Part shown: in pieces, positions 1 through 9,432 of the stretch
Layout: each line of letters starts with the position of its first letter
How positions within the stretch are numbered: position 1 is the first letter of the stretch
Assembly (NCBI GenBank): GCA_022014175.1
Contig: JAKLLR010000009.1
Coordinates: forward strand, 1 to 39,860
Reading direction: 5' to 3'
Source of the DNA: Gammaproteobacteria bacterium
Lineage (GTDB): Bacteria > Pseudomonadota > Gammaproteobacteria > Immundisolibacterales > JAKLLR01
DNA: 39,860 bases
The notes under the pieces: generated by a model
Told to the model about the DNA's origin: nothing
The model's input: only the letters and a program-made list of their open reading frames with translations
The model's database searches: none
Position numbers and translations under genes: made by a program

Positions 1-654
1 CGGCGGCGTCGCGGTGAGGCAGTGTACCGTGTCCCGCATGATCAGGGGCGGCTCCGCGGGGTTGAGAATGATGATCGCCTTGCCCCGTTTGGCGCCGCCT
101 ACGACTTCGATGCCCCGGGTGGTTGTACGGGTGAATTCATCAATATTTTTGCGGGTGCCCGGGCCGGCGGACTTGGATGAGACGGTGGCGATAATTTCCG
201 CGTAATCCACCGGTTGTACCCGACTCACCGCCGCGACCATCGGAATGGTGGCCTGGCCGCCACAGGTGACCATGTTGACGTTCATCTCCTGCTTGCCGAT
301 GTGCTCAAGCAGATTGACCGGCGGAATGCAGAACGGGCCCACGGCAGCCGGCGTCAGATCAACCATGACCACCCCCCGTTCGTTCATCTTGCGGTTGTTC
401 TCGGCATGAACGTAGGCAGAGGTGGCATCGAAAGCGATGCGAACTTCGTCGGCGCTGATCGAGTCCAGCATGCCGTCCACCCCTTGATGGGTAGTTTTGA
501 GGCCCATCTCTGCTGCCCGCTTGAGGCCATCAGAATCGGCTTCAATGCCGACCATCCAGGTAGGATTAAGGATTTCTGAACGTTTCATTTTGTAGAGCAG
601 GTCGGTACCGATATTGCCGGAGCCGATAAGAACGCAATTGATTTTTTTGGTCAT
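1..654 (-). CDS. dmpF: Acetaldehyde dehydrogenase (acylating), C-terminus missing
   Basis: Last visible gene of the catechol meta-cleavage operon. The family oxidises acetaldehyde to acetyl-CoA with NAD and CoA, usually in complex with 4-hydroxy-2-oxovalerate aldolase (DmpG), which channels the aldehyde. I translated it from the minus strand: it starts [19 protein letters not shown] with the Rossmann GxGxxG loop at residues 11-16. The catalytic cysteine is at about residue 131 in VTCGGQAT, matching Cys132 of DmpF. About 218 residues are present of the roughly 310 usual; the gene runs off position 1, so this is a window-edge truncation and not a broken gene. The gap to the hydratase gene upstream is 31 bp, so it is probably co-transcribed. 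The aldolase gene is expected next, outside the window. Confidence 0.93.
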   Translation of the reverse strand, partial: MTKKINCVLIGSGNIGTDLLYKMKRSEILNPTWMVGIEADSDGLKRAAEMGLKTTHQGVDGMLDSISADEVRIAFDATSAYVHAENNRKMNERGVVMVDLTPAAVGPFCIPPVNLLEHIGKQEMNVNMVTCGGQATIPMVAAVSRVQPVDYAEIIATVSSKSAGPGTRKNIDEFTRTTTRGIEVVGGAKRGKAIIILNPAEPPLIMRDTVHCLTATPP

Positions 655-685
655 AGGAGTCTTCCGCCCGGGAGCCCGGGAATGG

Positions 686-1474
686 TCAGGAAAAGAGGAC
701 TGAGGCTGAGCCGATGCCACCGATGGTGACCCGCATATGGTCCCCGGCGGCGGCGGGCACCATGGCCGCCAGTGCGCCGGAGAGAATGACCTCGCCAGCC
801 TTGAGAGTGATGCCACGCTCACCCAGGGTATTGGCCAGCCAGGCCACCGCGTTTACCGGTGAGCCGAGGCTGGCGGCGCCAGCCCCTGTGGCGACCACCT
901 CGCCATTTTTTTCAAGCAGCATGCCGCACACGGTGAGATCAACTTTTTCTGGGGAGACCGCGTGGTCGCCCAGTACAAAGAGCCCGGACGAGGCGTTGTC
1001 GGCCACAGTGTCCTGTATGTTGATCTGCCAGTCCCGGATGCGGGAGTCGCAGATCTCAAAACAGGGCATGACGCACTCGGTGGCGGCAAGCACGTCGGCA
1101 TTGGTTATGCCGGGGCCGCTGAGGTCTCGCTTGAGAATAAAGGCGATCTCCCCCTCAGCTTTCACCTGCATCAAGTGGGTGCTGATGGGCAGGGTGTCGC
1201 CGTCGTTGTAGGCCATGCCCGAGAGCAGGTGGCCGAAGTCCGGCTGGTTGACTTTCAGCATCGCCTGTACCGGTTTACTGGTGCAGCCGATTTTCTTGCC
1301 GATGATGGTTTCACCATCCAGCTCCATGCGTTGCCGCACGATCTCAAGCTGAATGTTGTAGGCATCATCGAGAGTGATTTCCGGTGAGCGGCTGGTGATC
1401 GGTTCGATCGGCGTGACCGAACGGAGGGCCTGGTAGAGCTCCTGACCGTAATGCTGAATCTGTTGCTGGTCCAT
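686..1474 (-). CDS. dmpE: 2-oxopent-4-enoate (2-hydroxypentadienoate) hydratase
   Basis: This 262-residue protein belongs to the DmpE/XylJ/MhpD hydratase family. It adds water to 2-hydroxypenta-2,4-dienoate to give 4-hydroxy-2-oxovalerate, the substrate of the aldolase/DmpF pair. The sequence follows DmpE closely along its whole length: [10 protein letters not shown] at about 57-66, the acidic metal-binding segment EGEIAFILK, then [14 protein letters not shown], the strongly conserved [15 protein letters not shown], and the C-terminal GEVILSGAL and GGIGSASV. The paralogous 4-oxalocrotonate decarboxylase (DmpH/XylI) shares the fold, but the [18 protein letters not shown] signature favours the hydratase. 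It lies 13 bp after the semialdehyde dehydrogenase gene and 31 bp before dmpF, in operon order. The ribosome binding site is weak. Confidence 0.93.
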   Translation of the reverse strand: MDQQQIQHYGQELYQALRSVTPIEPITSRSPEITLDDAYNIQLEIVRQRMELDGETIIGKKIGCTSKPVQAMLKVNQPDFGHLLSGMAYNDGDTLPISTHLMQVKAEGEIAFILKRDLSGPGITNADVLAATECVMPCFEICDSRIRDWQINIQDTVADNASSGLFVLGDHAVSPEKVDLTVCGMLLEKNGEVVATGAGAASLGSPVNAVAWLANTLGERGITLKAGEVILSGALAAMVPAAAGDHMRVTIGGIGSASVLFS

Positions 1475-1487
1475 GGTATTTCGAGTC

Positions 1488-2936
1488 CTACAGTTTGACG
1501 CAGATGTTCTTGAGTTCGGTGTAGAACTCCAGCGAATGGATGCCCCCTTCCCGACCGATGCCCGAATTCTTCAGGCCACCAAAGGGTGAGCGCAGGTCCC
1601 GCAGGAACCAGGTGTTGACCCAGATCACGCCGGCTTCGAGCCGAGCTGCAACCCGGTGGGCTCTGGAGAGGTCAGAGCTCCAGACTGTGGCGGAGAGGCC
1701 GTAGCGGGTATCGTTGGCCAGGCCGATCACCTCCTCTTCGCTATCAAAGGGTGTGACCGAGACCACGGGGCCGAAAATCTCCTGCTGTTGGGCTGTGCAC
1801 GCCTTGCCGAGTCCGGTCATCACCGTGGGTTCGAGGAAGGCGCCGCCATCCAGATGGGCTGGCAGGTCCGCCGGGCGTTTACCGCCGCAGTGGAAGGTTG
1901 CGCCATCAGCTTTGGCGGAGTCCAGAAAACCCTGCACCCGGTCGAAGTGCGCCCGGGAGATCAGGGCGCCCATGGTGGTTTCGGGGTCCATCGGGTCACC
2001 TACTTTGACCTGGGTCCTGGCGGCATGCACCAGCTTCTCAACGAAGGTATCAAATATCGGTCGTTCGACGTAGATTCGCGAGCCACAGAGGCAGACCTCG
2101 CCCTGGTTGGCAAAGGAGGAGCGGAGGGTTGTGGTCACGCACTCATCGAGATCCGCATCCGCGAAAATGATGTTGGGATTCTTGCCGCCAAGCTCAAACG
2201 AGAGCTTCTTCAGGCCGTCCGCCGCGGTCCGCATGATGGCCTTGCCGGTGGTGGTTTCGCCGGTGAAGGTGATGCCATCTACATCGGGGTGCTCGGTCAG
2301 GGCTGAACCGGCGGAGTCGGGGCCCAGGCCCTGTACCGCGTTGTAGACCCCGGGGGGCAGAATATCCTTGACCACTTCGCCCAGCAGGGCAGCGCTGGTG
2401 GGGGTCTCTTCTGAGGGTTTGACCACTACGGTGTTGCCAGCAGCCAGTGCCGGGGCGACTTTCCAGGTCATCAGCAGCAGCGGGAAGTTCCAGGGCGAAA
2501 TGATGCCGACCACGCCGAGGGGGCGGCGCAGGGCGTAGTTAATGGCGCCCTCCATCTCCCAGCATTCGGTGGAGACATATTTGAAGTGCTCGGCGAACTG
2601 AATAAAGTTGGCTGAACCCCGAGGCACATTGACATGGCTGGCCAGGTGCACGGCCATCCCGTTATCGGTGACTTCGGCTTCGACGAAATCTGCGGCCCGG
2701 GCCTGGATGCCCTCCGCGACTCTGCGCAGCAGCGCCATCCGTTCGTCCAGAGAGATACTGGCCCAGGGGCCGGTGAGGGCGGCTTTGGCGGCTTTCACGG
2801 CCAGGTCAATTTCTGCCACACCGCCTTCGTGTACTGTGGCGATGATCTGGCCGGTGGCCGGATTGATATTGTCGAACCGCTTGCTGCTTGCCGACGGCAC
2901 AAACTGGCCGTTAATGAAGTGCTGGATTTCCCGCAT
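1488..2936 (-). CDS. dmpC: 2-hydroxymuconic semialdehyde dehydrogenase
   Basis: NAD-dependent aldehyde dehydrogenase of 482 residues, full length for DmpC/XylG. It oxidises 2-hydroxymuconic semialdehyde, the catechol ring-cleavage product, to 2-hydroxymuconate (oxalocrotonate branch). The N-terminus MREIQHFINGQFV is typical of this subfamily. SPWNFPLLLMTWK (about 147-159), VKPSEETP, and the catalytic pair Glu248 (FELGGKNPN) and Cys282 (FANQGEVCLCGSR) are all present. It follows the GlcG-like gene by 29 bp. No 2-hydroxymuconic semialdehyde hydrolase (DmpD) is seen in the visible part of the operon. If none lies to the left, aldehyde-type ring products would be handled through this dehydrogenase and ketone-type products from 3-substituted catechols would be a dead end. 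Confidence 0.93.
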   Translation of the reverse strand: MREIQHFINGQFVPSASSKRFDNINPATGQIIATVHEGGVAEIDLAVKAAKAALTGPWASISLDERMALLRRVAEGIQARAADFVEAEVTDNGMAVHLASHVNVPRGSANFIQFAEHFKYVSTECWEMEGAINYALRRPLGVVGIISPWNFPLLLMTWKVAPALAAGNTVVVKPSEETPTSAALLGEVVKDILPPGVYNAVQGLGPDSAGSALTEHPDVDGITFTGETTTGKAIMRTAADGLKKLSFELGGKNPNIIFADADLDECVTTTLRSSFANQGEVCLCGSRIYVERPIFDTFVEKLVHAARTQVKVGDPMDPETTMGALISRAHFDRVQGFLDSAKADGATFHCGGKRPADLPAHLDGGAFLEPTVMTGLGKACTAQQQEIFGPVVSVTPFDSEEEVIGLANDTRYGLSATVWSSDLSRAHRVAARLEAGVIWVNTWFLRDLRSPFGGLKNSGIGREGGIHSLEFYTELKNICVKL

Positions 2937-2965
2937 TGTGGTGCTCTAGCTCCGGGCTCGCTGGA

Positions 2966-3406
2966 TCATGCTTTGACACTAAAACCCGCGGCGGCGACGC
3001 CGGCCCGGGCACAAATTTCGTCCTGCTCTTCTGAGCCGCCGGAGACCCCGACGCCGCCAACCAGTTCACCCTCCAGATAGAGGGGCAGGCCGCCACCGAA
3101 GACCACCAGGCGGTCGCGGTTGACGATCCCCGCCCTCAAACCCGCGGAGTCCTGGGATTCGATAAACGCCATCCAGTCCCGGGTTGGGAAACCAAAGCTG
3201 GCGGCCGTGATGGCCTTGTCCGCCGCGATATCGCTGGTGTGCAGGGGTGCTGCGGGGTGGCGCAGAAAGGCGATGGCGTTACCGCCCCGGTCAGAGACCG
3301 ACGCGGAGACCCGAAGACCCAGTTCCGCGGCTTTCTCCTGTGCGGCGGACACGGCGGCCTGAGCCGCCTGCCAGTGCACGGTCTGTTGCTGCAGTGTTTT
3401 TTTCAT
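2966..3406 (-). CDS. GlcG/HbpS family protein inside the meta-cleavage operon
   Basis: This 146-residue protein belongs to the GlcG/HbpS (DUF336) family, whose characterised members bind haem or act as small accessory or sensor proteins; its function here is unknown. Family features are SVSDRGGNAIAFLRH at about 37-51, the alanine-rich segment with DIAADKAITAASFGFPT, and the C-terminal glycine-rich VVFGGGLPLYLEGELVGGVGVSGG. There is no signal peptide, so it is probably cytoplasmic. It sits between catechol 2,3-dioxygenase (37 bp upstream) and the dehydrogenase (29 bp downstream) and has a strong purine-rich site (GGGAGAGGGGGCG) before its ATG. In many meta operons a ferredoxin or small accessory protein helps the dioxygenase. 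A helper role for this protein is inference. Confidence 0.85.
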   Translation of the reverse strand: MKKTLQQQTVHWQAAQAAVSAAQEKAAELGLRVSASVSDRGGNAIAFLRHPAAPLHTSDIAADKAITAASFGFPTRDWMAFIESQDSAGLRAGIVNRDRLVVFGGGLPLYLEGELVGGVGVSGGSEEQDEICARAGVAAAGFSVKA

Positions 3407-3443
3407 CGCCCCCTCTCCCGAAATTCCGGTTATCGGCCCCGCC

Positions 3444-4376
3444 TCAGGTGTGGGCGGTCATGAAGCTCTCAATCATCTTCTGGCCGTAATAGAAAATGCC
3501 CTTGTCTGCTCTCTCTGCGGTCCAGGTCAGAATGGGCATGTCCGGATAGGCGATGTAACCGCCGTGGAAGACCTCGTTACGATTGCCCGAGGGGTCAAAG
3601 AAGTAGATGGTCATGCCCCGGGTCAGGCCGTGACGGCCCGGACCATATTCAATCGGCAGAGAACGTTTGGAAATGATGTCCGCCGCATTTCGGATCTCTT
3701 CCCACGACTCCAGGTTGAAGCTGATGTGGTGAAACCAGTTGTCGCCCTCGGCCTTGATGAAAGCAATATCGTGGGGCTTGTTGGAACAGGTGAGGAAACA
3801 GCCGATCAATTCGCCGTTTTCACCCTCTTCGGTCATGATCTGCTCGGTGGTCTGAAATCCAAGAACCTCTTCGAAAAAGCGGCGTGAGCCATCGACGTCA
3901 CGACCCCAGACCAGGCAGTGGTCCATCCGGGTCGGATGCATACCGTGGAGGTCGTCCGGAGAGACATCCGGGTTGACCTGGGGCAGGCCATTGCCGACCT
4001 GTTCTTTTTCCGCATAAAGCTCGATATGGTGGCCGGTAGGTACAACGAAGCGGATTCGCTCGCCGGTACGGTGCAGCTCGCCTGCGGGCATCCGCTCAAC
4101 GGTCAGACCCCAAGCGGTAATTTTTTCCGCATAGTCGTTCATGGTGGCGGTATCAAGCACCTTGAACGCATAGTGATCCATCCCCGGCGCGTCAGCCTCA
4201 ATCAGTACAAGACTGTAGGCGTCATGTTCATCCCAGGCTTTGAGATAGACCCGTCCCTGATCGTCACGTCCGGTTTCGTAGAGTCCGACGACTTCGACGT
4301 AGTGTTTTACGGCGGGCTCAATCTCCATCACGCGCAGGGCAACGTGCCCCGGTCGCATCACTCCGGTTACGGCCAT
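3444..4376 (-). CDS. Catechol 2,3-dioxygenase (extradiol, type I)
   Basis: Iron(II) extradiol dioxygenase of 310 residues, the XylE/DmpB family, which opens catechol next to the diol to give yellow 2-hydroxymuconic semialdehyde. It has two vicinal-oxygen-chelate halves. The iron ligands appear to be His153 (RMDHCLVWG), His217 (WFHHISFNLE) and Glu268 (NRNEVFHGG). The second-shell residues known from XylE are also present: His202 (KPHDIAF), His249 (GRHGLT) and Tyr258 (TIYFFDPSGN). It is the first gene of the minus-strand catabolic operon. AGGAGG lies 7 nt before the ATG, and a promoter-like sequence lies just upstream. No XylT-type reactivating ferredoxin gene precedes it, which is unusual because many xylE/dmpB operons have one. 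The exact substrate (catechol or methylcatechols) cannot be read from sequence. Confidence 0.95.
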   Translation of the reverse strand: MAVTGVMRPGHVALRVMEIEPAVKHYVEVVGLYETGRDDQGRVYLKAWDEHDAYSLVLIEADAPGMDHYAFKVLDTATMNDYAEKITAWGLTVERMPAGELHRTGERIRFVVPTGHHIELYAEKEQVGNGLPQVNPDVSPDDLHGMHPTRMDHCLVWGRDVDGSRRFFEEVLGFQTTEQIMTEEGENGELIGCFLTCSNKPHDIAFIKAEGDNWFHHISFNLESWEEIRNAADIISKRSLPIEYGPGRHGLTRGMTIYFFDPSGNRNEVFHGGYIAYPDMPILTWTAERADKGIFYYGQKMIESFMTAHT

Positions 4377-4425
4377 ATCAAATCCTCCTGCGTTGAACTA
4401 AGTTTTGTTGTGCTGGGGACCCCGT

Positions 4426-4454
4426 AATATAACGGAATTCCCGTATTCATTGAA
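4426..4454 (-). promoter_or_regulatory. Candidate sigma-70 promoter of the meta-cleavage operon
   Basis: On the minus strand, TTCAAT (4449-4454), a 17-nt spacer and TATATT (4426-4431) lie in the 86-bp gap between the protease stop codon and the dioxygenase start. The spacer contains a near-palindrome (ACGG-GAATT-CCGT) that could be a regulator site. The -10 is good and the -35 poor, as in an activator-dependent promoter. No sigma-54 consensus was seen here. Confidence 0.45.
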
Positions 4455-4462
4455 CCGTAGAT

Positions 4463-7375
4463 CTAAACCTGTTGTCGGTCCAGCTTCAACTGCAACCTAT
4501 CGAGCTGCTGCTCATTGCTGACGACGCCGATACTGGCGCGGACTGGATCGAGATACGTATTCGCGACCCGCTGTAGGTCAGCCATACTGGTGTCCAGTAC
4601 CCGGTTGCGGAACGCCCGGCGGACCTCCGGAGTGCGCCCATGCCGGGCCAGGTGGAACGCCTGCTGGGCTTCGCCGGCGGGAGAGGAGGGTTTATCGATG
4701 CCGCTGATAACGCCAAGAATCGCCTCATCAACCAGTCGATTCGGGTGGTTTGTCTGCTGCAGCCACTCCAGAGCTCGGTCGAAATCCTCCAGGGTCTCGC
4801 TTAAACGGGGATCCCGATAGCTGTAAAAACGGAAGGCGCCGGCGTCGCTGTCATAGCCGGCCCCGCCGCCATAGGCCCCGCCTTTTTCCCGGATTGCGGT
4901 GTGCAGGTAGCCATTGCGCAGCAGCCCGCCGAGCACCCCCAGTGGCGGTGCATCCTGGTGGCTATAGGGTACGGCAGGATAGGCTTTGGCGCAGAAGTTG
5001 ACCTGGGTGTTGGTCTGCCAGGCGATGGCGGATTGCCGGTTCGCAAACTCAGCTGTGAGGAGGTTGCCCGGATTGCCAGCGGGTGTGCCGAGCCAGCACT
5101 GGGCCAGGGGCATGATGATGTCGTCCTGATACTGGGATTCCGAGACCACCAGGAACTGTCGGGGGGCGGTCATGATATGGCCGTGGATCTCCGCCAGCTG
5201 CTCGCCTAGCGCCTTAAGCGCTGTGGGGCTGTTGAGAGCGTCATCCAGCTGTTTGATCTGTCGTACCGCAGTGAGTCCGTCCCAGCGTTCACTGAGGGCG
5301 GCAGCGGGACTCAGGCCGGCACAGGCAGCGGACATGGCGAGGACGTGGCCATGGTCGGTGATGCCCATCTCTGCGGCACCCCGGATCTGGGCGGTCAGTT
5401 CACGCAGACGCTCCAGTTCATCGAAGCGGGCTTCGCTGAAGGTCCGGTGCAGCAGCTCTGAGAGTTGGCCATGTTTGCGGACTAACGCTTTGCCCGAAAG
5501 GACCAGACTGGCCCGGCTCTGGGTCAGATCGTCAGCCTGGCTGCGGACACGGATGCTGGCGTGAATACCGCCGGTGACTGCGGCTTGACGCTGCTGCATC
5601 GCCAGATAGTCGTGTTCGCCGCAGCCGACCTCAGTCAGGCAGGCGGCGTAGAGAGGTAGCTGTTCCACCAGGTCCGGTGCCAGCTTCGGCAGCTCCACCA
5701 CCAGTTGCTGGTAGACCAGACCGTTGGTGGCCTGATCGAACCAGCTGGCAGGCATGCCGCCCACCGGCTCGTTGAACCCGCTGGGAATAACCAGCTTACG
5801 GGGGACATCTGCCAGTTCGACCTTCGGTAGCAGCTCCGGGTCATCCGTCTGCGCCTGTCGCTCCGCGAGAGCCGCGGTGTGCTCGATAACCACTGTTTTA
5901 TCAGCCTCACTCATGGCGGCGAGTTGCTGCCTTAGTCGGGCCTGCTCTGCTTTGACCTCGGTGTCAGCAAGCGCCGGATCAGGCCGCATCACCAGGCGAA
6001 TCCTGTGCGGATTGTCGAGCAGGGCGGTGCGCACCAGGTTTTTGATGTAGTCCGGGTCCTGAATCGACTGCCGCAGTCGGACCAGTTCGCCGTCGATGTC
6101 GAGGGGGGCAACCGGGTCGCCGCCGTGGACCGCCGGAGTCAGGGCAGAGAGCATCAGCTGCAGGCCGTAGGGCAGGCGGTCTCCGCCCACTTCCCGGCGG
6201 CTGAGTTCGAATTGATGTAGAACTGATTCGAGGTCGTCCTGGGCGATGCCGTTCTCGGCGACCTGTTGCAGGGTCTCAAGAATCAGGGCTTCTACCGCTT
6301 CGCCCCGATCGGGCTCCGAGCCTTCTAGGCCGCAGGCAAACGCCATCTCTCGCAGGGAGTCCTCTAACCCGCAAAGGGGAGAGGGTGCTGTGCCCAGGTC
6401 TGAAGTTTCCAGGGCCAGCCGCAGTGGCGAGGCGCTGTTGTCCAGCAGTGCGCCGCTCAGCAGGGCGGCCTCAAACACGCTGTGCTGGTCGGTATTGCGG
6501 CCCAGCAGCCAACCCACCACGATGTGGGTTTTCTGTTTCGGGTCTTCGTCGTGGCCCAGGGCGTAGACGCTCTCTACGGTTTTGGGCGTGGTAAAGCGCT
6601 GCTCGTCCGGTACTGCGAAATCCAGGTCGATCGCTTTGAAATCTCCCAGAACCTGTTGGGAGAATCTCTCTTGTACTTCCGCTGCGGGGATGTCGCCATA
6701 GGTCATAAACAGGGCGTTACTGGGGTGGTAGTGCCGGGCGTGGAACTGTTTCAGCTGTTGCCAGCTGAGATCCGGAATTACCCGGGGGTCACCGCCGCTA
6801 TTGTGGTGATAGGTGATGCTCGGATAGAGGTTCTCGGTGAACTGCTGCCAAAGGGTCGAAACCGGGGAGCTCATGGCCCCTTTCATTTCGTTGAAGACCA
6901 CCCCCTTGTAAACCAGTTCACTCTCAGGGTTCCCGGCCTCGGCAAACTCCACCCGGTGTCCCTCCTGGCTGAAGTCGAGCTCGTCCAGAGTGGGGAAGAA
7001 GGCCGCATCCAGATAGACATCCAGCAGGTTGAAGTAGTCTTTGCGATTGCGGCTGGCGAAGGGGTAGGCGGTCCAGTCACTGGCGGTAAAGGCGTTCATG
7101 AAGGTGTTGAGTGAGCGCCGGGTCATCATGAAAAAGGGGTCCCGAACCGGGTAGCGGCGACTGCCACAAAGTGCCGTGTGTTCAAGAATATGGGCGACCC
7201 CGGTGGAGTCGGATGGTACGGTCAGAAAAGCCACCAGGAAAGCGTTGTTGTCATCGTCCGCGGCGAGGTGGAGATGCCGCGCCCCGGTGCGAGTGTGGCG
7301 GTACTCCTGCACTTCCAGGTTCAGTGCCGATACCGGGATTTTGCGCAGCAATTGAAAGGCGGGGGTGCCGGCCAT
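4463..7375 (-). CDS. M16C metalloprotease (PreP/Cym1-type, insulinase family)
   Basis: A 970-residue zinc metalloprotease with the inverted HxxEH motif: His62-Ile-Leu-Glu65-His66 (AHILEHTALCGS). This is followed by the family sequence YPVRDPFF and a second conserved block, VVFNEMKGAMSSP, holding the expected distal acidic ligand. The length and four-domain layout match the presequence-protease branch (PreP, Cym1, bacterial homologues), which degrades unfolded peptides inside a closed chamber. The C-terminal half has a glycine-rich GGAYGGGAGYDSDAGAFRF segment typical of the M16C-associated domain. No signal peptide is visible, so a cytoplasmic peptide-clearing role is likely. An AGGAG site precedes the ATG, with an extended -10 promoter further upstream. 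It is unrelated in function to the catabolic operon that follows it on the same strand. Confidence 0.92.
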   Translation of the reverse strand: MAGTPAFQLLRKIPVSALNLEVQEYRHTRTGARHLHLAADDDNNAFLVAFLTVPSDSTGVAHILEHTALCGSRRYPVRDPFFMMTRRSLNTFMNAFTASDWTAYPFASRNRKDYFNLLDVYLDAAFFPTLDELDFSQEGHRVEFAEAGNPESELVYKGVVFNEMKGAMSSPVSTLWQQFTENLYPSITYHHNSGGDPRVIPDLSWQQLKQFHARHYHPSNALFMTYGDIPAAEVQERFSQQVLGDFKAIDLDFAVPDEQRFTTPKTVESVYALGHDEDPKQKTHIVVGWLLGRNTDQHSVFEAALLSGALLDNSASPLRLALETSDLGTAPSPLCGLEDSLREMAFACGLEGSEPDRGEAVEALILETLQQVAENGIAQDDLESVLHQFELSRREVGGDRLPYGLQLMLSALTPAVHGGDPVAPLDIDGELVRLRQSIQDPDYIKNLVRTALLDNPHRIRLVMRPDPALADTEVKAEQARLRQQLAAMSEADKTVVIEHTAALAERQAQTDDPELLPKVELADVPRKLVIPSGFNEPVGGMPASWFDQATNGLVYQQLVVELPKLAPDLVEQLPLYAACLTEVGCGEHDYLAMQQRQAAVTGGIHASIRVRSQADDLTQSRASLVLSGKALVRKHGQLSELLHRTFSEARFDELERLRELTAQIRGAAEMGITDHGHVLAMSAACAGLSPAAALSERWDGLTAVRQIKQLDDALNSPTALKALGEQLAEIHGHIMTAPRQFLVVSESQYQDDIIMPLAQCWLGTPAGNPGNLLTAEFANRQSAIAWQTNTQVNFCAKAYPAVPYSHQDAPPLGVLGGLLRNGYLHTAIREKGGAYGGGAGYDSDAGAFRFYSYRDPRLSETLEDFDRALEWLQQTNHPNRLVDEAILGVISGIDKPSSPAGEAQQAFHLARHGRTPEVRRAFRNRVLDTSMADLQRVANTYLDPVRASIGVVSNEQQLDRLQLKLDRQQV

Positions 7376-7413
7376 GATCGATCTCCTGCCTCTGGGGCTT
7401 TTGGGGAGGCGGG

Positions 7414-7422
7414 ATTATAGCA
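7414..7422 (-). promoter_or_regulatory. Extended -10 promoter for the M16C protease
   Basis: The minus strand reads TGCTATAAT, a perfect TATAAT preceded by TG-n, which can work without a good -35. It lies about 40 bp before the protease start codon. Confidence 0.6.
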
Positions 7423-7715
7423 GCGGCGCTTGCCCTGGTCGGGGCATTGGAGATGTGGTTCAGAGGTTCGCGCTGTCGTTTAAGCTGCTGGTTGAGGGTC
7501 TCGATCGGGGTCGTCGGATTGACGCCGGCGATCTGGTCCCCCGGCGGGTTTGGGGCCGCCAGGGTAGGGCGCCTATTTTGCTTCAATTGTCCTCTTGAAG
7601 TTGGGGGGCTTGTGAACCTGCGGTCGGCGCCGTGGCTACCGTACAATGGGGACCTGAGCCGGGTCGAACGCTGCCCGGAGATAGCACCATTAGCGATCCA
7701 GAGAGCTGAATAATC
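7423..7715. other. Intergenic region between the protease and proS
   Basis: This is the rest of a 340-bp gap between divergent genes (7376-7715). A TACAAT at 7642-7647 on the plus strand could be the proS -10, but no convincing -35 is present. TTCAA/TTGAA arms at 7582-7586 and 7595-7599 form a small inverted repeat. Open frames crossing the gap are proline- or arginine-rich and look non-coding. No RNA gene was recognised. Confidence 0.5.
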
Positions 7716-9422
7716 ATGCGGGTTTCAGGCTATTTTTTGTCGACATTGAAGGAGAACCCGGCGGATGCGGAGGTGGTCAGCCATCAGCTGATGTTACGGG
7801 CGGGTTTGATCCGGCGGCTGGCGTCCGGGCTCTACAGCTGGCTGCCCCTTGGCCTGCGGGTCCTGCGCCGGGTGGAGCAGGTAGTACGGGAGGAGATGGA
7901 CCGGGCCGGTGCGCTGGAGCTGCTGATGCCGGCGATCCAGCCCGCCGAGTTGTGGCAGGAGTCGGGTCGTTGGGGCAAATACGGTGGTGAACTGCTGCGG
8001 TTACAGGATCGCCATCAGCGGGAATTCTGTTTTGGCCCCACCCATGAGGAAGTGATAACCGATCTGGCCCGGCGAGAGGTCAGAAGTTATCGTCAGCTGC
8101 CGGTCAATTTTTACCAGATTCAGACCAAGTTTCGGGATGAAACCCGTCCCCGCTTCGGGGTGATGCGGGCCCGGGAGTTCCTGATGAAAGATGCCTACTC
8201 CTTCCACCTTGAAGAGGAGACCCTGGATCAGACCTATAAGGCGATGTACCGGGCTTACAGCACCATTTTTAACCGGCTGGGCCTGGATTTCCGGGCGGTT
8301 GAGGCAGACACCGGCAACATTGGCGGGGCGGAATCTCACGAATTTCACGTACTGGCAGACTCCGGCGAGGATGCGATTGCCTTCAGCCAATCCGGCGCCT
8401 ACGCCGCCAATGTGGAGTTGGCGCCAGGCCCGCCGGCGGTAAGCCCACCGGAACCGACACGGCCACTGGAGTCGGTGGCCACCCCGGGTCAGCGGACAAT
8501 TGAGGGGCTCTCCGCCGGGCTGGGCGTGGCGCCGTCGCAGATCGTTAAAACCATCGTTGTGAAAGGCCAAGAGAGCCCTTTGGTGGCGCTGCTACTGCGA
8601 GGTGATCACCTGCTGAATACGGTCAAGGCCGAGCGGCTATCGGCCATTGCTGAGCCGTTGCAGATGGCCACTGCCGCTGAGATTGAGGCGGCGGTGGGTT
8701 GTCCTCCCGGCTCTATCGGCCCGTTGGGGCTGCCCCTGCCGATGATCGCCGATCAGGCGGTGGCGGGGTTGTCTGATTTTGTCTGCGGCACCAACCAGCC
8801 GGACCGGCACTACACCGGGACCAACTGGCAGCGGGATCTGTCGCTGCCCGAGCTGGCGGATCTGCGGGAGGTGGTCGACGGCGACCCGAGCCCTGACGGT
8901 AACGGCGAACTCACTATTGCCCGCGGGATCGAGGTCGGGCACATCTTCAAACTGGGGCGTACCTACAGCGAAGCGATGAACGCCACCTGTCTCAACGAGG
9001 ATGGCAAAAACGTCACTATGACCATGGGTTGCTACGGTATCGGCGTCTCCCGGGTCGTCGCCGCGGCAATTGAGCAGAACCACGATGACCGGGGTATTCG
9101 ATGGCCCGAGGCGTTGGCGCCTTTCGATGTAGCGCTGGTACCGATTCAGTATCACCGTTCTGTCCGGCTTGCTGAAGCCGCAGATCAGCTCTATCAGCGT
9201 TTGATGGATGCCGGTCTGGAGGTGCTCTTCGATGATCGCAAGGAGCGCCCCGGGGTGATGTTCGCCGACATGGATCTGATCGGTATCCCCCATCGCCTGG
9301 TGTTGAGTGAGCGGGGACTGGATCAGGGTGAGATTGAGTACAAGGCGCGTTCAGCAGCGGATACCGAGAGCTGGTCTCTGGATGATGTGGTCGCCCGCTT
9401 GACAGGGGCACGGACACTTTAG
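7716..9422 (+). CDS. proS: Prolyl-tRNA synthetase, bacterial type with editing domain
   Basis: Class II aminoacyl-tRNA synthetase of 568 residues that charges tRNA-Pro in the cytoplasm. The N-terminus ([20 protein letters not shown], then [20 protein letters not shown]) is characteristic. The catalytic core has [12 protein letters not shown], motif 2 [21 protein letters not shown] and motif 3 around [17 protein letters not shown]. Between motifs 2 and 3, at about 225-405, lies the inserted editing (INS) domain that removes Ala-tRNA-Pro (for example [10 protein letters not shown] and [17 protein letters not shown]). The anticodon-binding domain is C-terminal (VALVPIQYH to the end). The length matches the E. 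coli enzyme (572 residues). The ribosome binding site (AGAGAG) is weak. The gene is convergent with acyP, 10 bp between stop codons. Confidence 0.98.
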   Translation: MRVSGYFLSTLKENPADAEVVSHQLMLRAGLIRRLASGLYSWLPLGLRVLRRVEQVVREEMDRAGALELLMPAIQPAELWQESGRWGKYGGELLRLQDRHQREFCFGPTHEEVITDLARREVRSYRQLPVNFYQIQTKFRDETRPRFGVMRAREFLMKDAYSFHLEEETLDQTYKAMYRAYSTIFNRLGLDFRAVEADTGNIGGAESHEFHVLADSGEDAIAFSQSGAYAANVELAPGPPAVSPPEPTRPLESVATPGQRTIEGLSAGLGVAPSQIVKTIVVKGQESPLVALLLRGDHLLNTVKAERLSAIAEPLQMATAAEIEAAVGCPPGSIGPLGLPLPMIADQAVAGLSDFVCGTNQPDRHYTGTNWQRDLSLPELADLREVVDGDPSPDGNGELTIARGIEVGHIFKLGRTYSEAMNATCLNEDGKNVTMTMGCYGIGVSRVVAAAIEQNHDDRGIRWPEALAPFDVALVPIQYHRSVRLAEAADQLYQRLMDAGLEVLFDDRKERPGVMFADMDLIGIPHRLVLSERGLDQGEIEYKARSAADTESWSLDDVVARLTGARTL

Positions 9423-9432
9423 CGGGCCCTGC

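Noticed and set aside
214..579. 121-residue plus-strand frame at the left edge
   Set aside because: The minus strand codes a clear acetaldehyde dehydrogenase here; this is its shadow.
7251..7646. 131-residue minus-strand frame across the protease/proS gap
   Set aside because: It overlaps the protease start, is Pro/Arg-rich, and has no ribosome site or recognisable domain.
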